Positions 40,883 through 53,214 of a DNA stretch of 64,000 nt are shown piece after piece (the stretch's first letter is position 1; each line of letters starts with the position of its first letter). Below the pieces are notes generated by a model that saw only the letters and a program-made list of their open reading frames with translations, had not been told where the DNA came from and did no database searches. Source of the DNA: Haberlea rhodopensis. Its lineage: Eukaryota; Streptophyta; Magnoliopsida; Lamiales; Gesneriaceae. Both the position numbers and the translations under genes were made by a program. The stretch lies in contig CAJQUN010000036.1 of NCBI GenBank assembly GCA_907163345.1, positions 620,001 through 684,000 of the forward strand. Reading direction: 5' to 3'.

Positions 40883-43290
40883 TGTAAGGACCCCCGTGCC
40901 CTTAACCCGTTATTAGTGTATTAATCCATACCATTTGTGCATATAATCATACTATCATGGGGAAAAAGCCATGTGCAAGTGTAACACCATATACTATCCA
41001 GAAAATTTCTTGCATCTGATCCACATAACATTCAAATTCCCCAACCAAGATCACTTACATAGTATGCACCCTTATAATACACTAACATGCTCTCAGTTCA
41101 TTTAGCAATTCCATATTTAATTGCATGCAAACTTTAAATAAAGAGAGAAAAGCCATAGCCCTTTTATACATTCCATATACACTTAAAAACGTACTCACAT
41201 ATGAGCACCCAATGAATAAGCGTATATCTAATGTATAAAATACTCTACTAGATACCGTTACTGGTACTTCAATCCTGGAAGCACATCCCAAGCACAACTC
41301 GATCTCAACTCTGGAAGTACCTCTAATCAACAGCCCGAGCTCAACTCCAAAGCTGCTGCTACACCTGTATCACCTACCCAACAGAGACAGCCCCCACACA
41401 GGGTGAGCATACCAATACCACCAATCCAATAATCATAATATTGCAGTTCATAATTTACAGAATGTAAATGCCATGAAATTAAATGATACTCCCTGGATGG
41501 TATCATCCTCATCTGGGATCCCCTGTATTGTCCCTGTTATCAAAATAACCAAACCATTAAATTCCCAAAAGCCAGTTGATCATCTCATTGATCAACTAAA
41601 ACCATTCCTACTATACCAGTTCCACAATCAAATATGACTAAATCATCAAATAGAGTACCACAGATATCACATGTATATTGCCAATGATTCCGTATTTTCA
41701 TTTCGTAGCTCGCTCCACAATAACGGCTTTTATCCCCACGCACGCTCAACAATAGCGGCGTTATAACCGATGGTCGCTCAACGGCGACAACATCTCAATC
41801 ATTGCTCGCTCCAAAGCGGCACCATATGATTCCCAATGTACGTTCATTTAACATAGTTACCATATATCATGCATTTCAATAACCATTTATTGTAGATGCC
41901 ACATACCATGCATTTCAATACTCATTTATTGTAAATGCCACATACCATTCATTTCAATGCTCATTTATTCAAATACCATACACCATGCATTCCACAGTTG
42001 TAATATTGTAACAGACTATGCTCGTACGTTATACGTACCTTATAATCTCATAGTTTGAGTCCAACCTTGCCTGAGTTCCACGTCCGATGAGTTATGTGCT
42101 AACATACAAATAACTCTCAATTAAATATAGGCATGCAATCACGTGCCCAAGCACGTTCACAATTTCCAAACCTATCGTCCATCCATGACGATTAATAGAT
42201 ACCATTTTAAAAGTTTAATAGATAGCCAAAGACTCAACCGAGAATCTCAATTTATTAAACTTTGGCTCCAATCAATCCATTTTAAAGGTATGGCATTCCC
42301 ATTGGAATGTAGACATTGCCCCGAAAATGGGCCACTTAAACCTCGATTCCAAAATCCCGACATTTTCCAAAATTTTGAAAAAAACAAAGGGAACAGGGCC
42401 GCGATCGATCGCCATACTCTACTGCCCGAAAATAAATACGTCGCGATCGATCGCCCGAATTCGCGATCGATCGCCAAGGACCCCGTGATCGATCGCCGCT
42501 ACTGCTCATCACCTTCTCAAATCAGCAACATGTCGCGATCGATCGGCGCCAAGCCCCAATCGATCGTGACATGCGGGTTTCCGAAAAATTCGAGCTTCCA
42601 TGGTATTTTTCACACCCAAACTCAAAACCAACACCCCAAACTTCCTCAACATATCCATTGCACCATTTGTAACCAATAAAAACACTAAAGACTCAATTTT
42701 TCTAAAAAACCCCCAATTTCCAAACCAAACAAAACACACATCCAAAACCCACCATACTACTATCAAATCGAAGATAAGAACGAGGGGAAGATCAATACCT
42801 TATTATCTCCGAGAAATCCGGCTCCCGAGCCAAGCTACCAACCATTTTTCCTCCAAGAGGAAAAGAGAGGGGAAAGGGGAAGATGTGAGGCGTAGAGAGA
42901 GAGGAGAGGGAGAAGTGTTCTGTGCCAAATGACGGAATACCGAGTCCACTTGGTATGTATAGTACCAAAACTCAAAAATACCAATACCTCCACAAATACA
43001 TCATGATTCATTAAAAATCATCTGTTTTCAAGAATTACCTCCCAAACTCTATTTCCATTACCAGCCCCAGTACAAAGTACTCCGGACCCCAAATCCCACC
43101 AAAGACCAAATTCCAAGGTTAACACCACGACGAGAATACAATCTCATCCATTGGATCCAATGACTCCAAATATCGGATTTAAAATCCCCGGGAGTCCCAA
43201 TACCGCAATTAACTCATAATTGCCACTATTAAAATCCTTAAAGGATCATTACCACACCTGGATTAACACCATTAATCCCCGGGCATCACA
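40883..43290 (-). repeat. 5' LTR of the nested element (minus orientation), 2.4 kb
   Basis: In plus orientation it starts TGTAAGGACCCCC and ends GGGCATCACA. It contains a CGATCGATCG palindrome cluster (42405-42565) and a purine-rich stretch with GAGAGAGGAGAGGG near 42895. The distal two-thirds match 35639-37295. It is related to the solo LTR at 46600 in opposite orientation. Confidence 0.85.
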
Positions 43291-43835
43291 ATGCCTTTGT
43301 TTGTTTTAGGTGACTTGGAATAGGAGAGTTGAAGCCTACACGAGCGGTGTTACAAATGGCGGACAAGTCTATCACCTACCCAATTGGAATCATCAAGGAC
43401 GTGCCTGTCAAGATAGATCAATTCACCTTCCCGGTGGATTTCCTAGTGCTAGACATGGAGGATGATGTGAGCATGCCGTTGATTCTAGGACGACCGTTCC
43501 TAGCCACTGGAAGAACCAACATTGATGTTGAAGAAGGAAAGTTGATCCTCCATGTAGGAGAGGATCAATTTACATTTAATATGATTACATCTTCAACACA
43601 CACATACAACGAGCATTTTGATGTGATTGACACTTTGTCTGTTGATGTGGTGCAAGGAATTGATGAGACTGAAGTAAAGACCGAGCGAACGACTGAAGAA
43701 GGCAAGAGCCATGACAAGGTGAAGCCAAAGAAAGCGAAGAAGCGAAAAGATAAACAAGTAAGGACCTTCATGAAGGGATGGACAATCCAATTAGATAAAG
43801 CCCCACCACCTCGTAACTTTCAAAGAAAGTGAAAG

Positions 43836-43990
43836 GCTTCATGGGTTGGACCATTCACTGTTACTACGCTATATCCTCATGGAGCGATTAAGGTAAGTGC
43901 CCCAATTCTAGGCACTTATGTGGTCAATAATGAGTGGCTGAGGTATTATAACGTGGATGACACTAATCCACATACTCCGGGCCATTAAAA
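43836..43990 (+). pseudogene. Integrase C-terminal remnant of the Athila-like element
   Basis: WVGPFTVTTLYPHGAIKV (about 43844-43897), then GTYVVNNEWLRYY and a TGA near 43986, is the extreme C-terminus of an Athila-type integrase. It lies a few bases after the protease tail, so about 3 kb of RT, RNase H and integrase coding was deleted. Confidence 0.8.
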
Positions 43991-44833
43991 CGATTGGGTA
44001 AGAAGTCTAGCTTGAGACTATAAACCAAGAACTATTATTTCCTCTTTATATTCGGTTTGTTTTATTTCCATAGTTAATTTTGATTTTTTGAGTAGGTTGG
44101 GATTTACTCAAATTTTGATCATTTATAAGTATGTGTGTGGAATTTAAAACCATAAAAAAGGGTGTGTCCCGATCGATCGATATTTATGTGAATTTCCATG
44201 TTTAAGTTACGGCCTTCGACCGATCGATCGGAACATTTGTACCAGTCGGTATTTCAGTGAATTTAAATTTTAAGCCACGACCCTTCACCGATCGATCGGT
44301 AAGTCCTACAGATCGATCGGTAGCATGCAGATTCAGTTTTTAAAAACATGAACTCACACACACAATCACACACACTTGCAACACAAACCCTTCCCCAAAA
44401 TCGCCCCTTTTGCCACATTTCTTGAAATTACACTCCAATATTCACACCAATCCTCAATGTCACTACTATATAGTACAAATTGCATTCTAATTGTCAAATT
44501 ATTAAAGATTTGTAGATTTAGAGGTGGAAATCAACACCAACCCACAAGTTTGAAGAGGTGCAAGCCAAGGACTCCAAACCACTAATAAGGTACATTGGCT
44601 ATACACTCTTTGGATTTCAGTTTTGATAATAAAATTTGTGGATGTTGAAAAAGATTGAATTTTTGAGGTGTTGGTGGAGTTGAGATTGTTTGATATTGAT
44701 AAGTTTGGGGGAGAATTGTTTGATATTTGGATTATTAATTGTTGTTGGTGGGACGATAATGTTGGTGCATAGTGTGGATTGTGGATATTGTTGCTTGGAT
44801 TGTGGGCATATTTTTGGATAGATTGTAATTGAC

Positions 44834-45912
44834 ATGGCACCAAAGACAAGGCCAAGGCGTGGAACATCCACTTTTGCGACCCATCAGGAATTGGACCAAC
44901 GCAAATTTAAAATGAGGCTGCGTTAGACTTCCACAGAGCCATGTTGCGAAAGAACATTATCAGAGAGAGAGGTCTGGAGTTTAACTCCCAAACAACGCTG
45001 TCTTTAGGGAGGCTAAGAGACGCAATCGCTGGCATTTTTGAGATCACCGGGGTTGCAGTGGTACTCATTGTAAGTGAATTATTTGCAAATCTGAAGGTAT
45101 CTCAACATACTACTGATACATTTGTCCGGGGGGCGGACGTGAACTACAACCGTCATACAATCAATGCCCTTTAAGACCTGCTGAACATAAGAGAGGATGC
45201 ATACTCATTTATGCAAAGGATCACATAGACTATGCGGAGATTCTGAATACCATCTGCATAGAGGTTACTAAATGGAAGATGAACAATGACAGTGAACCAC
45301 TACATGTCCTCAAATCCGAGTTGACAGAGGACTCTAAGGCGTGGTTCTCCATTGTTGTATCACACCTTATCCCAGCTACCCACACGTCTGAGGTCACTAC
45401 CAATCAAGCCATCCTTGTTTATTGCATCTTAGCTGGCAAAGCTGTTAACCTAGGACGGCATGTGGAGCTGTCCATCCAGAATGCCATCCTTGGCTCCCCC
45501 ATCTCAGGTCTGCCATGTTTTGCCACTATTACTGAATTATGCCACAGTGAAGGAGGCTGATGATGAGATTTTGCCTCTCATGTCTGCTATTGTGATTCAA
45601 GATTCCACCACCATTGTACCAAGGAGGAGGGTTCGTGCCAGACCTTCAGGCAGTCGTACTACATCTCAGCGGACTACATCATTTTACTGCTGCGTCTGGG
45701 TCTTCCTCTGTCACTCTAGACTCACTTCACCACCAGCTACAAGCAATGAGTCTTTGACAGGAGGATTTCATGTATTATCAAGTTGCGTGGAACAATGTAA
45801 TGGCCCAAGGAATCCAGACCATCCAGTTTCCACCAAAGCCTACTTTCCACCATACCAGTCCAACCCACCAGTACCTCCACCGGAGCATGAGAAGGAGGAC
45901 ATCAGTTACTGA
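44834..45912 (+). pseudogene. Extra ORF with putative plant transposon protein domain, degenerate
   Basis: An ATG at 44834 starts MAPKTRPRRGTSTFATHQEL but the frame stops at about 44924. Further segments read VSELFANLKVS and FVRGADVNYNRHTINAL (44941-45174), then, in another frame, ELTEDSKAWFSIVVSHLIPA, AILVYCILAGKAVNLGRHV and LPCFATITELC (45279-45560). Their order and spacing resemble the domain named putative plant transposon protein that accompanies Athila-like elements after pol. Its role is unknown. Several stops and frameshifts break it. Confidence 0.6.
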
Positions 45913-45999
45913 TGATAATTGACGAGGTATGTTCTTTGCCTTTATTTTTATTATTTATGTACATTGAGGGCAATGCACATGTTTAGTTTGGGTGGGGGT

Positions 46000-46012
46000 G
46001 GGGGGGGGGGGG
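46000..46012 (+). repeat. Homopolymer G13 after the Athila-like extra ORF
   Basis: Thirteen G residues, preceded by GGGTGGGGGTG, follow GAGGGCAATGCACATGTTTAGTTTG. G-rich SLGGG-type sequences are usual at this position in Athila-like elements; here they have expanded. Confidence 0.8.
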
Positions 46013-46599
46013 TGTGTTTGGTATTTTCTATCTGCTGTTGTTGTTTTGACTGTCTCTTGGTATGTCTTTGCTGGCTATCTTTTGCAACTATCACTTGAAG
46101 TTGTCATTGGAGCACCTACAAATTTTTTTTATGAAAAATGAGTTCAACCTTAAGAAATAATTGGATTAGAAATGCAATTGTATTACATGATGAAACTAAT
46201 CTCCATCAAAACTAGATCTTGAAATTTTTTGACTTATTTGTGAATATCCTTGGTTGAGTTAGTACTTCAAAATTAAAGAATATATTGAGCAAATTGAGTC
46301 ATGATTTTGTGGAATACATATTGGATAGTGGAAAATTTGTGTACTATGGTTTGTTTTGAGCATCTTAGAGTACTCTAAAACTTATTTGATGGCACATTGA
46401 GGCGAAATTTTATAATTATGAACTTGACTTGTATATGATTTAGGCGGGTCTTTCAAGCTTACCTTGTCTATATAATTCCCTAGAGTCCACTTTTGAGATT
46501 AATTGAAAAAGAATGGAAATTAACCCCGTCGACTTTTGTTAATAAACTCATTATACCTATCCTTTTGTGAGCCTAAAAAGAATTCTTATCCGTACCATA

Positions 46600-49015
46600 T
46601 GTGATGCCTGGAACTGAATTAAATGAGTTTAACGTGATGACTAAAGAATAATGAATAACATGTGTTATTTTGCTGTTGGGCTCGGTTTTGAGATAAATCG
46701 AGTATGACTAAATTGCATGACTTAATCAATAACTTGTTATATAAATTGTGAAGTTGATTTTTGTTGAAAAATGTTTAAGATTACTTATTTAAAATGCCCT
46801 AGACATTGATGAGTTGAATTAAGGAATGATTTATGATCATTAAAGCATTTGGGGTGAGATTAGAGGTGAATTAAAGTTGGGGGACTAAATTACAAAATCA
46901 AAATAATATAACCAACTTGTCTTCACACTTTTCACCAAAAAACACACAGTAAATCCCTACGAAAACCCATTCTTCCCCTTTTCAATCTTCTTCCTTTTTT
47001 GGTGAAGATTCAAAGCTTGGTTTTGTTTGGATTCTTGATATTGATGATCAAGTAATCTTAGGTAAGTTAATCCATACCTTAGTCTTGACTTTTATGGTGT
47101 TTTGAATTGGAAACGAGATTTTGTGATATGAATTTTGGTTAAGATTTGGGGTTTGTCTTATGTTGTTTAAAATGACGATTTATGGTGTTTTAGTGTGTCT
47201 TGGTTGGGTTATGGAAGGATTTGGGTTGTCATTTGTGTTGGTTATGATTTGTGCATGAAAATCTCGAGTTTTGGCTGAAACAGTATCTACAGATCGATCG
47301 TCCAAAGAAAGTACTTTTTGTGGCGATGAACAGTACCAGCGATCGATCCTTGGTTATGTAGCGATCGATCGCCCGATAAAAAAATGCTCAGCGATCGATC
47401 GCCCGATAAAAAAATGCTCAGCGATCGATCGCTAGGATTTGAGCGATGGATCGCTGAAAGTTTATGGCAAATTTAGTACTGTTGCCAAGAGATCAATCGC
47501 TATATCGATGGAGATCGATCTTTGGCTCGAAATTTCATATTTTGTTGGGGATTTTGAGATCCGATCTTGTATAATTGATTTTATCGATGATTATGACTTT
47601 TTGGGAAGCTTTGGTAACGATGGAATAATGTTACAAGTGTTGAACCTTAGTATGACATGTAGTTCATGTTTGAGTTAGTTGATAACTCAAGTTAATAATG
47701 GATAAACTGAGATGGTTTGAGTAGTATACAGAGTACGGTAAATGTGATTGAATTTAGTGGGAAGCATGTCGAATCTGTAAGATTAATGATGAGAATTGTT
47801 GGGAGTTATATTAATATTGAATTGATATTCAATATAGATATTGTACGAGCCTCCGGTTGTCGTGGACGTCTAAATCAGATCGTCGACTTTAAGGTATGTA
47901 ATGATGTACGAGCAGGTATGCGCCCTCATAGCTCCTTAGCTCGTAAGGTCTCGCTCTTGCATTCCCTGCGGTCCATGTGGGGCTCGTCTTGTTAATTATG
48001 AATTATGATTCAAATTATGTGGCAAATTAGTAAATTGACAATTCAACATAGAATTGTAATTATTGTTGTATGGAATGAATATTAATTGAATTGAGATACG
48101 ATATCATGGTACATGATGAGTTATTGTGATGCCGCTATTGAGCGTGCGATGGCTTATGGCATCGCCGCTTTTGAGCGTGCGATAGTGCTGCCGCTGTTGA
48201 GCTTGAGATATAATGTGATGAATTATGACGATTAAATCGATAATTGGACTGTGTTTGATTTCAGTAAATCATTATCGTTGTTGAGTTATGATCAATATTA
48301 GAACTGGTGATCATGAGTATGAGGATAGTGAATTAAAGATGTGATGATTTAGATATTTTGGGAATTGATGATTTTGGATATTATGAAAACATGAACAACA
48401 CGGAATGTCTCATGTGGTTATGGTATACTCAGGGGTATTTATTTAAATTACAGCATCATATTCTGTAAATTATCAATTGTATATATGATGATATTTGGAT
48501 TATGTTGTTGGTATGCTCACCCCAGTTGGGGGTTGTTTCTGTTGAAACAGGTACGGCATTGAATTGGGAGATGAGTTTCTACTACCAAAAGAGGATGCTG
48601 GGAGCGAGGTACCATATTGGTATATAATAATATGTTTATACAAATAGATACACATTTATTCGTTCAATGCTCGTCCGTGGCAATAATGAATATGTGTATA
48701 TGGTTTGTATAAAAGTCGTGAGATTTTTCTTTTTCATTTATGTTAGATGCAATTTAATTAAGGGAATTGCATAATATATTGAGAACACGTTGGTGCATTA
48801 CGAAGTGTATACGTATACTAGTTGAGTTGTATCGGGAATTCGATGTTAAGAGGATATATGTCAAAAATTGATATGGAAGTCATGCTATACTTAATAAGCA
48901 TGTTATGAGAATCCCTTAATGGATATGATTGTATGCATTAATGACGATGATAAATATACTAATTACATGATTAATGAATCTTATACCTTAATGGAGTATA
49001 ATGAATTTTACGCAC
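46600..49015 (+). repeat. Solo LTR related to the nested element, plus orientation
   Basis: It starts TGTGATGCCTGG at 46600, matching the reverse complement of the GGGCATCACA end of the 40883-43290 LTR. It shares the CGATCGATCG cluster (47290-47455), the TACGAGCAGGTATGCGCCC block (about 47907), the CCGCTATTGAGCGTGCGAT block (48131-48185), and the TCTACTACCAAAAGAGG to AAGTCATGCTATAC tail region. The right end is approximate because the last 100-200 bases are diverged, and no target duplication was found. Confidence 0.65.
47361..47436 (+). repeat. Perfect 30-bp tandem duplication with CGATCGATCG
   Basis: The unit begins GCGATCGATCGCCCGATAAA and ends ATGCTCA; copies at 47361-47390 and 47391-47420 are identical, followed by a partial third copy. 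Perfect identity suggests a recent duplication. Confidence 0.95.
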
Positions 49016-49540
49016 GTACTATGTTTTGAGTTATTAAGTCATTCACATACTATGTTTTGAGCTATTACAAGAAAAAAAATAAATGTCTATTGAAAAATAA
49101 AAAAGAAACGCATAATGAAATAATAGCATAGTTATGTGATGATGAACCATGCGGATGTCCTATATTGACCACAAATTCAGTGAAATCTAATAAAGCTCAT
49201 GGTCATCAAATTTTAAAGAAAGAAAGAAAAAAAAGTTGAAGATTTGCTAAAATGAAATTTAATTATTATACTCTCTTCTTTGCTTATTCTTATCTTTTAT
49301 TTGAAACCGACACAAAATGCTTAACATTATAAGCTTAAAAGACCTCTTGCGATGTATCGCTTGGCTTATGAGAAAACACTTCTTGTTAATTTTTGGATTG
49401 ACTTTTGTTGGTGTATTAGTGAGATTTCAAAGCTTTACATTTGAGTTGCTAAATTAATTCTTTTAAAGTATTAAGGGTGAACTTTACATGTTGAATCTCA
49501 TTCTTGCTCGAGGACGATCAAATGATAAGCTTTGGGGAGT

Positions 49541-50946
49541 TGAAAAGTGTGATTTTCACTTATATTTCTAGGATTTTTTACTACTGTTTCCTAGACGATA
49601 TTATGCGTTTTTGTGTTGTTTTTGTTCATTTCAGGAATCAATGGCCAAGTTCATGGAAGTGAAGACTTTATACTTAAAATGATGAAAAAGGACACAAACG
49701 GGCAAATCGATTGAAGAAAAGGTGGAAACTCGACTTTTGGAGAAAAAAGAATTACCGATCAATCGGTACACATGCACCGATACGTTGAGTTTGGAATTCA
49801 TGATCTATCGATCGATCGGTAGCCATGCCGTAGCAAAAAGGATTTAATTCAAGGATTTACCGATCGGTCGGTACATCTTACTGATTGATCGGTACACGAG
49901 AAATCAGAAAAAAAATTATCTTTTAGAGTTTGAAATCCACAAGGAATCTACCTAATTTTGCCTTCAATATAAACTCATCAAGATGGCCGGTCACAAGAAG
50001 TTTGGAGTCCATAATTCAATCTAGACTTCACCTCTCCATCATATTCCAAGCCGCCAAGCAAGATTCAACGAGGAGACAGAAGTGAACAACGCTCGGAGTC
50101 GATTCCTCTATTCTATTAGTATTTCTGAACCTTTTGCTTGTTTAATTTATAGTTTGATGTTGTTTTGCTTAGAAGAAATCTATAATCATCTTTATATGAA
50201 GATGATTATAGGTTGGATGTCTTTTATCAAGACTTGGGGATCCCATGTCTGAATCTATGATTTAATTGTTAGTTTGATTAAAACCATATGATCTTTGTGC
50301 ATAGTTTATAATTGTAATGCTTTCTTGGATTGATTATCATAGAATTGATTTGGGTGTTATAATTGAGATCGAGAGATGGTGTTATAATATAACCTAATAA
50401 CCTATTCCACTGATTTTAGATTGAGATCGAGAGATGAGATCAAATATGTGTGTGATCCATAGATATCTAGTAATCGAAAGCTAAAAGATTTCACAAAGTA
50501 TATGCAATATCGAATTGTTATATAAGTGCATGGCAACTTACTGCAATTTGATATTAGGTTTAATATAACTAGAGAGGAGTATATTAGATAATTTAGGAGA
50601 ACTCGTTATCTTAGGATCATATGGAAAATTTAATCGATGCTAATGAGATAATTGTAGGGGATTGTATTTGTGAACCAATATCTTGATAATTTCTATTGAA
50701 TTCTTCGTTTAAGCGTGCTTGTTAATTGAGAGTTTTGATTTCCTTTATATACTTTTATTATTGCATGATCGCCAACCAACTATCGTAGGCTAAATATAAT
50801 TAAAATGATTAAGTTTGGTACTTATTATTAGTTCATGTGGGTACGACATTCTTACTTTTTATAAGTGTACTAAAGTATGACAACCGTGCATTTACAGATT
50901 AATCGGTCACTATTGGCATTATTTTTGTTTAAAAAAGTGACGACCA
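49541..50946 (+). repeat. 3' LTR of the large Athila-like element
   Basis: It starts TGAAAAGTGTG right after the polypurine tract and ends GACGACCA. It shares with the 5' LTR the TTCAGGAATCAATGGCC region, the CGATCGATCGGT cluster (49755-49905), a TATAAACTCATCA TATA site (49970), and the GAGATCGAGAGATG blocks (50365, 50423). Confidence 0.85.
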
Positions 50947-52081
50947 GTTCTTAGTAACATAATTAATAAGTTTTGGTAGCATCAAAACTAAGTATTGTAT
51001 GGTTCTGTGAACGCAACAGTTTTGTAAATTATAAGTAAAATGTTCTCTTGTGATCACTAGCATTACCACATCATTCATTGTGTGCATAATATAATTTTAG
51101 ATATCGTATGTTACTTATGTATAATATATTTTATTTTTCAAACAATAAGTTTAGTTATGTTTTTTTTACAAAATACAGATTTTCAAATATTTGATCTAGT
51201 TATGAGTTTTATATTTAATATTACAGGGAAAATAAATTAGTAATTTATCATATGAGCAGGAAATTTTTGAGAGAAAAAGGTGAAAAAAATTGATTTGAGA
51301 CTTTGAAAGTACTAGTAACTATACATAATGAAAGTTATATATCAAATATGATGTTGTGACAAATTGAATTTTTTTTGGTGTAACAAATCACACCAAAAAA
51401 ATGATTACTTTAATATCCGCAAGCATTATTATTATCATTACTTATTGGCACGCGACGAACGCATATATGTAAGTATTTTTTTGTGCCAAGGGTGCTCGTA
51501 TTATTTTTAATGATGTCTTTCTATAATAATGATATGAGTGATATAATCATATAAAAATTCAAATATCTACATAAAGATAAAAATATTTTAGTGTTTTAAA
51601 TTTTTTAAAAAATGGATGGAATATGATAGCTATAAGTGAGTGACAAATTATGTCAAACAGATTTTTGTGATATTTATTCTTAAATAAAAAATAGAGTGTT
51701 GTTGTAATGTTATGGGGGCATGTTTGGTATTTTAAAAATCTATATCAAGATATCAAAATTGGTTATCCTAAGCATCTCAACTTTAACAAGATACTAGCAT
51801 TTTTGCATGTAAGTATAATTTTATGTAATTTTTTTTAAAATTTTTATATTGTATAATTACAATATAAATATGTTATTATTGTATATTTTTAAAATTTTAA
51901 ATATTTAACTAATATGGTATATTATTAATTAGATGAAATAAATTATTTTAGAAAACTTGAAGAAAATAAAGATAATGGTGGTAGTTATTTATATAAGAGT
52001 ATTTTAGGAAGAACGTATACAAATATACCAAAAGACTAATGTAGTTAATATGTATTACTCTCCTTTTATAATATAATATAG

Positions 52082-52137
<56 letters not shown>

Positions 52138-53112
52138 ATATATTGTAGATTATTATTATCATTATTATTTTCGATCATTCATATCGTGCATATCATAAAC
52201 TAAAATTTAGTTAAAAATAGAAAACACATACATGATAGTAATCATTAATATTGGTAAGATAGAGAAAGAGATATTTTATTTAAGTTGATCTATGATTTAA
52301 AGGTTAAATCTATTTTGTTACCACTAATTGTAATTACTGGCAAACGATAAACTCTCGATGCACATAAATTAAAATTATCAAATGAATATAGAAATACATA
52401 TTGTCTTTGTAATATGTAGGGGTATATGTTGGTGAGTTTGGGTATAGATAGACATACAAAAAGCACGCGATCCAATAATACGGTTGCTAAAATTGTTAAT
52501 CGCAAGTGCACAACAAATATACAAAATTGCGTAGTTTTAGTGAGTGGGTGGCGGGTCAAATGTAAATAAATTATAGTTAATACATTTTATATGTTCTTAA
52601 ACTAAGATTTTCACTATCGATGATAATAAAACATAACTAAAACTAAATAAAATAATAGAACAATATTAAACAATAAAAGTATAAAATCATGTGAACGAAT
52701 ATACAGTTTGAAACATAAATATCAAGTTTTGCAATTGAAAATCAAAAAACAATATATCACTAAGCACATCACATTCATCCTAAATCTTGATGTATACAAA
52801 TCATGTACTAAAAGTTCTGAATAAAAAAATCGGTTTTAAAAATTATAATTTGCAATTTACACCCTAAAATATTTAATTTATAATTTAAGACACTTTAATA
52901 GATAAAGATAATGATATGTTGAGTTGGTAAACAGGTGGAGGTGCAACAGTATACTATCCGCCATATAAATATATATTATTTAATTTTTCAATTGCAACTC
53001 ATTTTTTCGAATATTGAAATAAATAGATATGTGTAGATGAATACGGATAGGGTGCATGAGTTTGCTGGTGTTTTTTGAACATCTTTAGTAATTTGAGATC
53101 TATAAAATGATG
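50947..53112. other. AT-rich intergenic DNA with a (TA)n tract
   Basis: No coding exon, RNA gene or complete transposon is supported. A (TA)n microsatellite occupies about 52084-52143. The rest is very AT-rich with scattered poly-A and poly-T runs. Confidence 0.6.
52084..52143. repeat. (TA)n microsatellite
   Basis: Nearly pure TA dinucleotides for about 60 bp, with one interruption near 52126. Confidence 0.9.
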
Positions 53113-53214
53113 GTTACCATAAGGGTTTTTTCGAGTTAAATAAATAATTATCAAAGTGACCCCACACGTGGTAATTTGTTAAAGTAATCTTAGCCGTCAA
53201 TTGGGTTGGCGTGT

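Larger units (their letters stand above)
35639..43290 (-). mobile_element. Nested LTR element without coding capacity (LARD-like), minus strand
   Basis: A perfect ATGCC target duplication (35634-35638 and 43291-43295) flanks the 7,652-bp insertion. Its right LTR (40883-43290, 2.4 kb) is complete; the left copy (35639 to about 37295) matches only the distal two-thirds of it. On the minus strand the 5' LTR ends GGTCCTTACA and is followed by TGGTATCAAAGCC (40866-40878), a tRNA-Met primer binding site, so the element is in minus orientation. The interior (about 37300-40865) has no gag-pol match in any frame. It consists of closely spaced inverted repeats and a CGCT/AGCG tandem array, annotated separately. 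Confidence 0.88.
35600..43835 (+). pseudogene. Athila-like aspartic protease, split by the nested element
   Basis: CDLGANVNLMP (about 35606-35638) is the N-terminal end of the protease active-site region; usual Athila proteases have DLGAS there. The reading resumes after the insertion with IGELKPTRAVLQMADKS (about 43322-43372), YPIGIIKDVPVKI and PLILGRPFLATGRT. The insertion and its ATGCC duplication (35634-35638, 43291-43295) interrupt the codons between these parts. The frame runs on to a lysine-rich tail and ends at 43832. Confidence 0.85.
32423..50946 (+). mobile_element. Large Athila-like Gypsy element, pol-deleted, containing nested insertions
   Basis: The 5' LTR (32423-33723) and 3' LTR (49541-50946) are homologous over their length and flanked by near-matching GGTCT and GTTCT. 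TTGGCACCGTTGTCGGGGAT (33729-33748) is the Athila-type primer binding site, and AAGCTTTGGGGAG before 49541 is the polypurine tract. Inside are gag, protease, an integrase C-terminal tail, a degenerate extra ORF and a long non-coding 3' region. RT, RNase H and most of integrase are absent. Without the nested element (35639-43290) and the solo LTR (from 46600) it would be about 8.5 kb. Confidence 0.88.
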
